64,000 nucleotides of DNA. Source: Tritrichomonas foetus (taxonomy: Eukaryota; Parabasalia; Tritrichomonadida; Tritrichomonadidae). Position numbers and translations under genes: made by a program. Positions 20,960 through 31,466 of this stretch are shown here, one piece after another (positions within the stretch are counted from its first letter, which is position 1; each line of letters begins with the position of its first letter). The stretch spans positions 99,270 through 163,269 of the forward strand of contig MLAK01000949.1 of the NCBI GenBank assembly GCA_001839685.1. Reading direction: 5' to 3'. The notes under the pieces are model-generated. The model ran no database searches. It was not told the DNA's origin and worked only from the letters and a program-made list of their open reading frames with translations.

Positions 20960-22855
20960 TCATTTATTAATATTTTCCCTTTCCTTCACAAAAAGTGATG
21001 GAAATATTGCCATAACAGTTATTTGACACGAAATGTGATCTCTGTGAAGATATTCACCAAGATTATGGTAATGATATTCATTCCCTACACCGATTTCAAA
21101 CATAGGTGAATAAGCGTAAACAATAGCTGTTGTCCAATTTTTCTTATCAATAGAATATCTCAGATAATCCTTATTGAGAGGATGTCCAACACAATCTGTT
21201 GAAAAGATCCAACGTTGGACAAGAGGGTTCTTTGGAATGTTTTCTTGAGAAACTGGTTTGTCTTCTACATGAATAGAACCCGTTCTTTTATATGCATCAA
21301 CAGCAACAAGATCAACTGGATCACTTGGATGTGTTACCTGAGGTAAATAATCTTGCTGATTGTCTACTGCTGCACCTGTATGACTTTTCTTGGTATATGG
21401 TGGAATTCTTATATTCATTATGCATCCTGCTTCTCATGCTATTTTCACTGAATTCAATCATTCAATTTCATCCATTGTCAACTTTGCATCTTCTCCACGA
21501 GTTGTTCGTCTGTCGAATCAGAATGTTAATTGTGTAGGAATTACTCAATCTGATGGTGTATTAATCAAGAATTTTGAAGCTGTTCTTGATCTTTTTCCAA
21601 AAATTATTTAGCGCCAGAAGTCAAAAATGATTCACATGTTGACTTCTCGACTCCAGTTGATGTGCATGCGTTTGTGTGTATTGTATACATGTTTTCTTAT
21701 GATATGACATCAGATAACAAAAATAAAAAAGACTTCTTCTTTCGATTGAAGATTCGGAAAGGCTGGAGACCAAACAAGCCTGCAATAATAACAAATTCTT
21801 ATTGTAACCTTATAATTGTTTGTTGGGAAAAATCAAGTGTAAGTCATCCTCAGTTTTCTGACATTTCAAACATGATAATGGGTGATGAATTGGTACTTAA
21901 TGAAAATGGAGGTTCCAAAACTACAAGTCCTTCCAAGAACATTAACAACTTTTGCTGCTTTTGTATCCTCAGCAATAATTTTTGCACCATATTCAAGTGG
22001 ATTAATTCTCATAGATGGCATTGAACCATGACAACTTTTTCAAATAACTTCAACTTCAACTTGACATCTTCCTCGTTGTCAAATATACATTCCACAGGGA
22101 CCAAGATTAAGATTACCAGTTTCTTCTATAATCGTAACACAATCTGAAACTTGATTTAGCTCTATATGTTATTTCCTTATTATATGCTATGAAGCACCAT
22201 CATTGTCTTCTTCTGCAATGGTTGCAATGGAAATCACTTTTACAACATTTTAATTATAGTAAATGCTTGTCTCAAGTAAGCTTTTTGTTGCAAATACTTG
22301 TGAAACACCATTTTGTAATTGTTCAGCACTTCCTTCTCCAAACAATCTTTGAGTGGTATATATTTGAGTTCAAAACGCCTTCTATCTTCATCAACTTTAT
22401 CATAATAAATGAAACCATTGAATAAATCTATTCCTTCACCTAAGTTTGTCATGACAATCTTTACATAGTGGGAAAACTGTATCATATGTACATCCATATA
22501 AATGACTTTTAGATAATCAACAGGAGTTTGGTCATCTGGATCAGATACTGTCCATACTAAATGACCGATTTCTTCATCATCTAAATCTTTTTCATTTAGG
22601 ACAGTACCAATTTCGAAAACTCGCTTCTTAAGATAATCAAATGGGTGTGCTTCATGATTTGGTGTTCCATAGAGGGGATTTTTTGAATAATAATCAGCAT
22701 GAATGAATAAGTTCTTTAAAAGTTCACAAGCTTCTGAAGCCTCTGAAAATTTTTGTTATACATATGATTGAATATGCTGACAATACTGAAAGACATTTCT
22801 CATTTTACAATGAGCCACTTGATGACAAATAACAAAAGAGAAAATCTTGCTAAAA
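20960..22855 (-). pseudogene. Decayed M20-family hydrolase (YgeY-like), split by an insertion
   Basis: Fragments in several minus-strand frames line up in order with bacterial-type M20 metallohydrolases. The N-terminal part (about 22240-22755) contains IYMDVH, where the family has D-x-H-x-D, and GEGIDLFNGF. The middle (about 21925-22240) contains TIAEEDNDG, the catalytic Glu-Glu region, and KSCHGSMPSMRINPLEYGAK, the dimerisation domain. The C-terminal part (20960-21607) contains SHTGAAVDNQQDYLP, WIFSTDCVGHPL and FPSLFVKE. The gene is dead. There are in-frame stops at 22756, 22240, 22187, 22169, 22079, 22040, 21545, 21518, 21458 and 21434, at least one frameshift near 22240, and loss of the GRGSSDQ segment. 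It was probably acquired from bacteria; family assignment is by eye. Confidence 0.75.
21608..21925 (+). pseudogene. TKL-type protein kinase fragment inserted in the M20 pseudogene
   Basis: On the opposite strand to the host relic, about 105 codons match the end of a TKL kinase domain. It begins exactly at APEV, continues with STPVDVHAFVCIVYMF (family consensus KVDVYAFGILLY), then KIRKGWRPNKPAII and LIIVCWEKSSVSHPQFSDI (GxRP...LIxxCW..DP..RPTFxxI). It ends near GDELVLNENGG, like the post-kinase tail of trichomonad TKL proteins. The N-lobe and catalytic loop are absent. M20 similarity stops on both sides of this interval, so the fragment looks inserted. Confidence 0.65.
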
Positions 22856-22950
22856 GAAATAACCAATGAATAAACTTATCGTATATGCAAATAGTTTAAT
22901 TATATAAAAAAATCATATATTAATAAAATGATAAAATGGTAGATATGTAA

Positions 22951-25900
22951 TTACTTTCTCAGTATAGCATTTGCTTCATTATTAAATCCATTTTCCTGGA
23001 GCACCATTGCAATTAATTCATCACCACGAACATTTCGCTTCACAAATTCAATGAATGATTTTTCATTTGCTGCTCGACTGTGAATTGATTTCATTAATCC
23101 AAGAACAACATTTCTGTATGATCCATATTCCAATCTTGTTATTTCTTTGAAAAATTGTGGGATTTTCCCATCACCAGAAGATTGAAGTTTATCAACAGCT
23201 ACATCGCAAACTTCATTCATAGAAACATCAGGAAGTTCGCAAATTTCTGAAAAATAGCCAACTTGTAAATTGATTAATAAAAATGAACCAAGTTGCAAAG
23301 TATTTTTCTTTGAAGTCATTAATTCCAAATGTTTATCAAACGGTATATTTTTCTGTATAAGAAATGTAATAATAGATAATTGAAGATTAACTCTTTGTTG
23401 TAAATTAAATAATGATTCATCTGAAAAGAATGCTTGATGCAATTTTCGATCAGAATCAGTTAATGATTTTGTAATTAATGCTTTCATTTCATTTAATAAA
23501 TCTTGTCTGTCTTTCCAACTTCCTGATATTTCGAATAACTTAATTGCTGCAAAAATGGAATTGTCAAAGAAATTAATTCGCTTCTGGATATCATACAAAC
23601 AATGATACATTTCATTATTCTTTAAGAAACTAATAAAGTCTAATAAAACTGGTGTAAATGACTCAATGCGACGTACAACCCGTCTCCAAAAAACATTCCA
23701 ATGAGAAAATGCGAGTGCAGGAGTTACAAGCACTTTTAAGAATGTTGACATTCTTAACGAGTTCGAAATATTGGAAAACAAATCAAATGCTTCTTCAAAT
23801 TGTCCTGATTGACAATGAAATTGAATACTATCTTCAGTTGCACCAATTATAGATAAAGCTTTATTCAATGCAGTTATTTGTGGGGAATTTAGGAGGACCA
23901 AACAATCAGGATTAGCCAAAGCTTTCTTAATTTCTTGATTTAAGAAAGATGGAGTAGAGGTTTCATCGAATTTTGGTGGAAATTCTTTCTGGATAAAATC
24001 ATTCATTCTTATTGGTAATGGATAGGACAAAGAAGTGATTAAATCTTCAGCAACTGGTTGACAGTCAATTTTTAATGCACGATGTGCATTATATATATTG
24101 ATTAATTCATTTATTCCATCATCCATTAAACCAAGTTCAAAGCAAGAAATAACATTATTAAAGAAACGATTTTCAAGGCCCCAAACACCTTGAATGTCAA
24201 TTAGTAAGCGTGTTCTATCATATTTCATGCATAAATTAGCATATTCACTTCCACGGTGTCGATGTGAGAATCCTTCAAATGTATAATTTTCTTTATAAAG
24301 TGAATAAAAGTTGCAATTTATAAATCGCGATAAATTTTCTAATTTTATAAAAGTTGATTCAAATCGTGAAGCATCAGACAAACTTGTCATATGAATTTTG
24401 AAAGTATTTAAAGCATTAACTAATCTAGGAATTCTATACATAGCTCTAATTTCGGTCTCTAATGAATCAACTTTAATTTTAGAGATTCGGTCAACAACCA
24501 ATTTCACAATTTGAGTCATCAAAGAAGTTGAAACACTTTTCACTGATTCTTTAATTTCATTCAACAATGAAATCAATTGCGAATACTTGAAAGGTTCACT
24601 TTGAGATTTATTTAATTTACCATCTGAAGAAGATGTGGAAAGACCAGAAATTTTGTAGATTTTTTCTTGGAATACAAGTTCAATTTCTGAAGGATCATTT
24701 CTTTCGCATTGATATTTATAACGCATTTTTTTAACGAAGTCTCGAAGTGATGGAAAAGTGAGTTCAATATCAGTTAGATCATTTTCAGTTGCAGAATTCT
24801 GAATGATTGTTTCAAGATGCTGCATCATATTAAATTCAGTTGCCATTTTCTTTGCTTTAATAAACATTTTCTTTGAAATTAACAGTTCAAGTTCTTTTTC
24901 TAATGGTAGATCTGATGCTGTAATTCCAGCGAAGCATGAATAATAGCAAAATGGCATTAATTGAAGAAAATCAGACATTGACAATGTTGGAATAAATGGT
25001 TGATACAGTGATATTGCAATCTTTGGATTTCTTATATACAAGTCATTCAAAATCTCAAATGGAAATGGTTTAACAGAGAGACATTTCCTTAATAATTTTT
25101 CATAAATTGATTCAGGAATTTCATACAAAGTTTCATCACATTTTCGTAAAAATTCTTCAACATCTTTACAATCATTCAAATTATTGCTATTTTCAAAATT
25201 AATACCTTCTGTTGAAACTAGAACAGGTTGAATTCCTTGTACAACAGCAGTAATGATTTTGTTGTCTTTATATTTTTCTGGAACAGTTTTTGCTTTGAGT
25301 AATGAAGAAGTTTCATCGCTTTGAATTATATAAGAAATGAAATCTTTTACTTCTAAGTTTTGATCACCTGCTTTTTCAGATAATTTAACTATATCTATAA
25401 ACCCTTTCAATAAAATGTAATTTGATAAATCAATTTCTTCTGAAAGCAAATTTTCATTTAATGTATTTACAATGTTTTTAATTATTTCAATATCAAATAA
25501 ACAAAGGGGAGAAAGTTTAAGATTTTTCCTTCGATTAATTAATTCTGGATAAAGATCAGTTTCAAATTTCATCATATTATATGATAAGAAATAGTTTGCA
25601 GTGAATAATGATTTATCCAAAGTTTCAGGAAATCGTGTTGGCAAATTTGTAGCAACCTTTAAAATTGTGTCAGCCATTGCAGCTATTTGGTAAATTGGAT
25701 CATTTTTATCTTTAATTAGTTTTTTGGCTTCTTTAAAATTCTTTTGTGAAATATAAACAGAAAATTTCAAACGGACTAAAGCTTGTTTGATAAATTTATT
25801 ATTTGGTGAGAATTTACTCAAAATTGTTACAATTTCAGCCATTTCGTCATTGTTACAAAAATAAGAATCACCATTTTGAAGGAACAAAAGTGAAAATAAA

Positions 25901-27237
25901 TCTGTTGTTAAATTATCAACATACTTCTCACTACCTGGGAGATTTGATCTATCAGTTATTGATTCAATTGCTGCTATATAACTTTCTAAATTTTCGTAAA
26001 TTTGTTGAAGATTTTCTTCATTTTTTAATAGAATAGAACTTATTGCTTGATAAGATAAAATAAAGGAAAAATCAATATCTCGATCTCTGTCATTAACAAC
26101 AAAATAATCTTTGTTAATAAATGGAATTACATCAATTTCAAATTTAGTTTGTGACGATAAATATTTGGGAATTGATGTGTCAATTATATCATTTGGTGAA
26201 GTAACTCGTCCAGTTGCAGTATGTAAAAATGAGCAGATACTTTCATCATTTACAAGACGATGCATGAAGTTCCTGATAGTTGGATGAGTTGATTCATCCA
26301 TAAATTGTGAAGTAACTTCAATCAAAACGTTTCTATCATTCCTCAGAGATTCAAACTCGGTTAAAACGGTGAGAGCCCTCAAATCAGGAAATGCAGTAGT
26401 ATATGCCATAAATGAATCTTTATGTGATTGGTTAAAAAGGCCATCAATAATTAAAGTTCGACATGGAATTAAAATTGTATCAGAAAATGATTTTTTTCTT
26501 TTTGAAATAACTTCGTTTGTAAGACTTAAAATGGAATCTTCATAAGGAATATATTTTGATTTCTTTGGAAATGGCGCAGCACATGTAAAAAGTGATTGAA
26601 AAAGTTTCGCCGCTTCTTCATCAAAAAGAATTGGATAATTTCCCCAGAATTGGGTGAAATTTGTTGAGTCAATAAGGTCAATTGCAAAATATTGAAGGAT
26701 TCCTTTATCAAAAGTGTCTTTTAATGAAAAAGTATTCAACTTGAAAAAATTGAATAAATTTTTTTGTCCAATTTGAGTCAATAATTGGTCTACATATTTT
26801 TTGAGAGCAACGTATAAACCATGGTGCTTTTCAAACAAAAAAGAAATTGATTGGCATATGCTTTGGATATTTTTTTCTGTGATTTGAATGCCTTCTGTAA
26901 ATGCTTGGAAAAGTGAAGTAGATTCTCGTGATTTGAGTGCCTCCAAAACCAGCAAATAAAAAGTTTCTGGAATTTTCATATTTTCATCAAACGCAATATT
27001 TGATAAAAGCGATAAAATATACCATCGATTGTTTAAGTAGCTCGGACTGTGTTGAGTTGGGTGCCATAAAGTTGGAGGAGCGCTTTCGTATAAGGACTTC
27101 AATAATAAAATCAATTGGTCTTCGGGTATTTTATTATAAAAAAGTACTCCATTTCTTGCTTGCTTTAATAATATATGGAATACAAGCTGTTTTTCTAAAA
27201 TTTCAGGTGGAAACCTGGAGAATTCCAGAAAACTCAT
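22951..27237 (-). CDS. Large helical protein with spastizin/ZFYVE26-like C-terminus
   Basis: About 1428 residues, all helical, with no signal peptide, membrane span or zinc finger. The C-terminal 350 residues recall ZFYVE26 (spastizin), the partner of spatacsin and the AP-5 adaptor in late endosomes and lysosomes. Supporting pieces are LLDFISFLKNNEMYHCLYDI, then NSIFAAIKLFEISGSW and NLQQRVNLQLSIITFLIQK, matching the family's 'MYHvLYelQ...aamtcIrfF...mtLQ' pattern. The FYVE finger of animal spastizin is absent. The longer open frame to 27303 starts with TTG. The first in-frame ATG is at 27237, with TCATT at 27272-27276 (minus) 37 nt upstream. The assignment is tentative. A generic helical-repeat trafficking protein is the alternative. 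Confidence 0.5.
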   Translation of the reverse strand: MSFLEFSRFPPEILEKQLVFHILLKQARNGVLFYNKIPEDQLILLLKSLYESAPPTLWHPTQHSPSYLNNRWYILSLLSNIAFDENMKIPETFYLLVLEALKSRESTSLFQAFTEGIQITEKNIQSICQSISFLFEKHHGLYVALKKYVDQLLTQIGQKNLFNFFKLNTFSLKDTFDKGILQYFAIDLIDSTNFTQFWGNYPILFDEEAAKLFQSLFTCAAPFPKKSKYIPYEDSILSLTNEVISKRKKSFSDTILIPCRTLIIDGLFNQSHKDSFMAYTTAFPDLRALTVLTEFESLRNDRNVLIEVTSQFMDESTHPTIRNFMHRLVNDESICSFLHTATGRVTSPNDIIDTSIPKYLSSQTKFEIDVIPFINKDYFVVNDRDRDIDFSFILSYQAISSILLKNEENLQQIYENLESYIAAIESITDRSNLPGSEKYVDNLTTDLFSLLFLQNGDSYFCNNDEMAEIVTILSKFSPNNKFIKQALVRLKFSVYISQKNFKEAKKLIKDKNDPIYQIAAMADTILKVATNLPTRFPETLDKSLFTANYFLSYNMMKFETDLYPELINRRKNLKLSPLCLFDIEIIKNIVNTLNENLLSEEIDLSNYILLKGFIDIVKLSEKAGDQNLEVKDFISYIIQSDETSSLLKAKTVPEKYKDNKIITAVVQGIQPVLVSTEGINFENSNNLNDCKDVEEFLRKCDETLYEIPESIYEKLLRKCLSVKPFPFEILNDLYIRNPKIAISLYQPFIPTLSMSDFLQLMPFCYYSCFAGITASDLPLEKELELLISKKMFIKAKKMATEFNMMQHLETIIQNSATENDLTDIELTFPSLRDFVKKMRYKYQCERNDPSEIELVFQEKIYKISGLSTSSSDGKLNKSQSEPFKYSQLISLLNEIKESVKSVSTSLMTQIVKLVVDRISKIKVDSLETEIRAMYRIPRLVNALNTFKIHMTSLSDASRFESTFIKLENLSRFINCNFYSLYKENYTFEGFSHRHRGSEYANLCMKYDRTRLLIDIQGVWGLENRFFNNVISCFELGLMDDGINELINIYNAHRALKIDCQPVAEDLITSLSYPLPIRMNDFIQKEFPPKFDETSTPSFLNQEIKKALANPDCLVLLNSPQITALNKALSIIGATEDSIQFHCQSGQFEEAFDLFSNISNSLRMSTFLKVLVTPALAFSHWNVFWRRVVRRIESFTPVLLDFISFLKNNEMYHCLYDIQKRINFFDNSIFAAIKLFEISGSWKDRQDLLNEMKALITKSLTDSDRKLHQAFFSDESLFNLQQRVNLQLSIITFLIQKNIPFDKHLELMTSKKNTLQLGSFLLINLQVGYFSEICELPDVSMNEVCDVAVDKLQSSGDGKIPQFFKEITRLEYGSYRNVVLGLMKSIHSRAANEKSFIEFVKRNVRGDELIAMVLQENGFNNEANAILRK

Positions 27238-27599
27238 TAAAACTTTTTCTAAAGGTAAGTTAAGAAATTTCAATGATTCGTCATAAATTATTGAAAAATC
27301 CAAATAGAAATAGAAAACTTTTCAATTAAACCACTGATATAAGGTCAAAACTAGCAAAATGTGAAACATGGCTATTTAAAGAATGAAAAGGTTTAGAAAT
27401 TCAATATGATTGAAATCTAACCTCACAATTAGGAATATTGTCTTGGATAGTATGAATTATGTGAATTTTATCTCACAGATATTCACGAAACAATGAATAA
27501 TAGACGAAAAATAGTGTTTACACCAGAATTAAATGATGATCTTTTGACTTTTAAATATAGTGTAACATTATTGTATATTTTATTATAGTATACTATATA

Positions 27600-27631
<32 letters not shown>

Positions 27632-27830
27632 GGTGTATCTAAAAAAGACAAATGAAAAGTAAGGATTTCTAAATAAAATAGTTGATAAAATACACTGCAT
27701 TCAAGGAGTTTCTTTCAAAAGCTATTTCATCAAAACTTATAATAGTGTTGTATGATGAAAATGGACAAAATAAACATAAACCTAACATTTGATGATTCTC
27801 GTTTACTTTACGAAATATAAACTATCTATT
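27238..27830. other. Intergenic region with TA microsatellite
   Basis: The spacer between the spastizin-like gene and the GH3 gene includes a TA dinucleotide run at 27604-27632. No gene is seen. Confidence 0.55.
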
Positions 27831-30020
27831 TTAAATGACTTCAAATGGAAGAACAAATGCAAAGTCATTTGACGAGCGTCCGACACGGCATTGGAATGTT
27901 CCTGGCTCAACAACTCTCTGGCATTTAGTATTGACAATTGAGCATTCTGAGATTGGAACTGTAACTTTAACTTGTTTGGTTTCACCAGCTTTGACAGTAA
28001 CACGTTCGAAGCCTTTGAGTTCTTGAACAGCCCATGTAGCGCTTGTGACTTCATCGTGGATGTAAACTTGAACGACTTCGATACCATCACGATCGCTTTC
28101 GTTTTTTAATGTGACTGTTACTTCTAAGTTGTCGCCAACCTTGAATTCTTTCTGGTTGATTGTTGCTGATTCATAGTTAATCTTGCTGTATGATAGACCA
28201 TAGCCGAATGCCCAGCATGGATCTTGTGTCATATCAGCATACCTTGTAGCGTGCTGTCCACGGACTTGGTTGTAATAAATTGGTTGTTGACCAACATGAT
28301 ATGGAATTGAGATTGTAAGTCTTCCAGATGGGTTGTATTTGCCGAAAACGATATTAGCGAGGGCTTGACCTCCCATTTGACCTGGTGAGAATTGTTGGAT
28401 GATTGCACGAGCATTGTTCCTGATGTTGGCTGGAATGACAAGTGGTTTGGATGAAATGATATCAAGAATGAATGGTTTTCCGGTTTCAACAATCTTGTTA
28501 AGAAAGTCAATTTGATCACCCTGTAATTCAAGTGTGCAAGTGGATTTTGATTCTCCCCAGTATCTTTCGCGGTCACCAACGACAACTATTGTAACATCAG
28601 CATCGTTAACGTATTCGATAGCCTTAGAAAAGTCTGATGTTTCTTCTGGATCGATTGAAGCACCGCGGCAGTATAAAACTTCACCTTGGAAGTTGGCCTT
28701 AACACCATCTAAAACTGTCTTGCAGTTTTCACGTGGTGGTGGTGGAACATCGCTTGTTTGGCTAGTTCCAGCAGCCCAGTCACCATTTTGTGCGCCAGGA
28801 TGGTCAGCGTTTGGACCAACAACAGCAGCTTTCTTAAGGGAGCTTGCGCAAAGTGGAAGAATATTATCGTTCTTAAGTAAAACAGCACCTTCTTGAGCAG
28901 CACGAAGACACAAGTCAAGAGCTTCTTGTGATCTCATTTGAACCTTTGAAATATCTGGCATACGTGGATCTTCGAAAAGACCGAGTTGGAATTTGATTCT
29001 CAAAATTCTTTCACAAGCTTCATCAACATATTTCTCTTCGAGTTTTCCGCTCTTCAAAGCCTTCAAGCATCCTTCGTAGAATTCTGGTGTAGCCATGATC
29101 ATATCATTTCCACATGTAATAGCAACAGCAGCAGCTTCTTCGAAATCTTTGCAGATCTTCTGATCGTGAACGAGCCATCCAACGTTGTACCAGTCTGTGA
29201 CCAAAAATCCTTTGAATCCCCATTCTTCCTTCAGGATTTCTCTTAAGAGCCACTGGTTGGCTGTGGATGGAGTTCCATCGATCGATTGGTAACCTGTCAT
29301 GTATGTTCCAACACCAGCTTCACAGGCCTTCTTGAATTGTGGTAAAAAGTATGACAAAAGCTTGCGTGGTGTCAAATCGGCTTCAGAAGCGTCTCTTCCG
29401 CCGATGGTTTCTGAGTAACCAGCATAGTGCTTAGCACAAGCTAAGATCTTGTCTTGGTCTGATGAGATTTGGTCACCTTGGTAACCCTTAATCATGGCTG
29501 ACGCGAAGCGACCAATGAGGTATGGATCTTCACCGAATGTTTCACCAACACGTCCCCAACGGAGATCACGGGCAATGCAGAGTACAGGAGAGAATGTCCA
29601 GTGTGTTCCGTTGTAACGCATTTCTTTGGCTGTAGTTGAAGCAACTTCCTTGAGAAGGTCTTCATCCCAAGATGGCGCCATACCAAGTTGTGTTGGGAAG
29701 AGTGTTGAGCCATCAATGAAGGAAAGTCCATGAATGGCATCAACACCAAATAAGAGTGGGATCTTTAGTCTGGTTTCTTTCTGTAAATTGATTGGGATTT
29801 TTGCGTTTTCACCAACAACCCATAAGAATGAGCCAACATGTTGGTCTTTAATAGCTTGCTCGCATGGGCCGTGCATGAACATAAGCTGCCCTTCTTGTGG
29901 ATTTGCATATCCTGGAAGTTGGACAAGCTGACCAACCTTTTCTTCGATGGTCATCTTGCTCATGAGATCTTTGATACGTGCTTCGACGGGTTGAGATGGG
30001 TCGAGGTAGATTTCTGTCAT
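27831..30020 (-). CDS. Glycoside hydrolase family 3 beta-glucosidase
   Basis: This 729-residue enzyme should hydrolyse terminal beta-glucosidic (or xylosidic) bonds. The (beta/alpha)8 domain holds LLFGVDAIHG (90-98), FSPVLCIARDLRWGR, KHYAG (197-201), and the nucleophile Asp276 in LVTDWYNVGW. The second domain includes VVGPNADHPGAQNGDW and VVVGDRERYWGES. A fibronectin-III-like domain closes the protein (VQVYIHDEV, LKGFERV). The open frame extends to 30110 but begins with TTG and is AT-rich there, so the ATG at 30020 is preferred. That form lacks a signal peptide and would be cytosolic. The even, G+C-rich coding and bacterial-type architecture suggest transfer followed by strong expression. Confidence 0.92.
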   Translation of the reverse strand: MTEIYLDPSQPVEARIKDLMSKMTIEEKVGQLVQLPGYANPQEGQLMFMHGPCEQAIKDQHVGSFLWVVGENAKIPINLQKETRLKIPLLFGVDAIHGLSFIDGSTLFPTQLGMAPSWDEDLLKEVASTTAKEMRYNGTHWTFSPVLCIARDLRWGRVGETFGEDPYLIGRFASAMIKGYQGDQISSDQDKILACAKHYAGYSETIGGRDASEADLTPRKLLSYFLPQFKKACEAGVGTYMTGYQSIDGTPSTANQWLLREILKEEWGFKGFLVTDWYNVGWLVHDQKICKDFEEAAAVAITCGNDMIMATPEFYEGCLKALKSGKLEEKYVDEACERILRIKFQLGLFEDPRMPDISKVQMRSQEALDLCLRAAQEGAVLLKNDNILPLCASSLKKAAVVGPNADHPGAQNGDWAAGTSQTSDVPPPPRENCKTVLDGVKANFQGEVLYCRGASIDPEETSDFSKAIEYVNDADVTIVVVGDRERYWGESKSTCTLELQGDQIDFLNKIVETGKPFILDIISSKPLVIPANIRNNARAIIQQFSPGQMGGQALANIVFGKYNPSGRLTISIPYHVGQQPIYYNQVRGQHATRYADMTQDPCWAFGYGLSYSKINYESATINQKEFKVGDNLEVTVTLKNESDRDGIEVVQVYIHDEVTSATWAVQELKGFERVTVKAGETKQVKVTVPISECSIVNTKCQRVVEPGTFQCRVGRSSNDFAFVLPFEVI

Positions 30021-30995
30021 TGTTGTTGAAGAAACAAAAAAAAAAGTGAAACAAAATTTCTTTCGGATTTTTGAATAAAAAATCATTGAATAAATTTGTG
30101 AAGAATTCAACTAAAAGGTGAAATATATTGTGAATCACATGTGATAATGGTATTCAAAAATATAATATTGATTTTCCACAACTGGTAATAAATATAAAGA
30201 TTATCTTTTTTCATTTTATTTAAAATAGAAATATATTCATTATATATATGATTATGTCTGCAATTTTATAATTTTTGAGTGAGATATAACCATAATCTCG
30301 CTTTGGTGGATGTGATGTAATCAACTGAAAAAGTTAAGCTCACGGAACTTAATTGTCATTTGTCACTCTTCTTTTCACATCTGACATACTGACCGTAGAT
30401 TGAAGGTATAAATCATCTTTTTAGCACCAAACTGTGATTGTCCAAAATTCATATTATTGGTGGATGCAATACATTCAATTCTAATATAAAGTTCAGAAAA
30501 ATTACAATCAAAAAAAATTCAATGCTCCGAGTCATGATTCAATTGAAGATTTACTCTATGATGATCTGTTCGAGCATCCTTCTTTCCTTTTGTCAGGCTT
30601 CACTCAAAGATATTATTCTATATTCATCAAATAAAGTGTTCTGATGTTTTCGACAAACAATAATAATTTTTGGCTATTAACGAACAAAATGTTAACTCCA
30701 CTTTAAATTCTCCATTCAATACACTTTAAATACCGAATTCTGAGAGATATTCGTCATATCACGCGTTTATGAATTAATTATTATTTTTGACAACTGTTAG
30801 TTTTAAACTGATTTCATCAAAAAACTCGTTCTTTATTTACATAACAGTTATATAAATTGCAATTGCCAGTGTTGATGAATATAATTTGGTGATATTTTTG
30901 TCTTTAGAAGGATAAAATAAAGAAGTTTGGTGATCTTAACGTATTTTCCATTCTTTCAAAATTTCACCTTAACCTCCTTAAACGTACACATTTTC
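30021..30995. other. Divergent intergenic region
   Basis: AT-rich spacer between two divergently transcribed genes. A 68-codon plus-strand frame near 30438 has no family resemblance and is not called. Confidence 0.45.
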
Positions 30996-31466
30996 ATGGA
31001 TTTCGAATCACCGAAAAGAGTCCAGCCCAGACCAATTACAGCGGCTGACATTCGACAATTCGATCCATTGGCAAGCCCTTCTCCAAGGAAACAGCGCCTT
31101 CCAACAAGATTATCTTTCCAAATTACAATTGAGAGACATGAAAAGACAGGAAATCAAAAAACAGAAAATATCAAAATAGAAAAAAATGGAAGGTTCACCA
31201 TTAAGCATTTATCCAGATCATTCCAAACAGAAAAAGTTGAAACACCAAATTCAAAAACGGGATTTGTTATTTCTTCTTTAAAAGATGAAGCTCATGATAA
31301 ACCATCACAAACAGCTGAAACTAATGCGTTTGGAAGCATTCATGAAGATATCCCGCTTCCGTGGACAATAAACAAATTGAAAGATCAAAGAGCCGCCATT
31401 CAAAATAATTGTATTATTAACAATGGTGCGAGAGATATCGCAGATGCGATTGAAATAGTCTATTAA
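30996..31466 (+). CDS. Small hypothetical protein
   Basis: 156 residues beginning MDFESPKRVQPRPITAADIR. The open frame extends to 30927 but starts with TTG, and the upstream part is hydrophobic UTR-like sequence. The protein is basic and polar, contains SPSPRKQRLP near residue 27, and ends with a possible helix (GARDIADAIEIVY). No family is recognised and no membrane segment is seen. Codon choice is more balanced than in the flanks, which supports a real gene. Confidence 0.5.
   Translation: MDFESPKRVQPRPITAADIRQFDPLASPSPRKQRLPTRLSFQITIERHEKTGNQKTENIKIEKNGRFTIKHLSRSFQTEKVETPNSKTGFVISSLKDEAHDKPSQTAETNAFGSIHEDIPLPWTINKLKDQRAAIQNNCIINNGARDIADAIEIVY

Noticed and set aside
21390..21611. Plus-strand frame as the N-lobe of the kinase fragment
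   Set aside because: The same bases read well as the M20 C-terminal segment on the minus strand, and the plus reading lacks HRD and DFG. Only the part from 21608 is kinase-like.
20960..22240. A single functional gene using TGA as tryptophan
   Set aside because: TAA and TAG stops and frameshifts also occur (22756, 22240, 22187, 22169), and the TGA positions correspond to Arg or Gly in M20 relatives as I know them. The relic explanation is simpler.
28534..28896. 120-codon plus-strand gene
   Set aside because: It is an antisense shadow of the GH3 coding sequence.
29848..30138. N-terminal extension of the GH3 enzyme as a signal peptide
   Set aside because: The extension to 30110 begins with TTG, is AT-rich like UTR sequence, and precedes the ATG where family similarity begins. 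The 29848-30138 frame is an out-of-frame shadow.
30438..30644. 68-codon plus-strand gene
   Set aside because: No recognisable domain; another frame over the same bases reads equally protein-like, so neither is supported.
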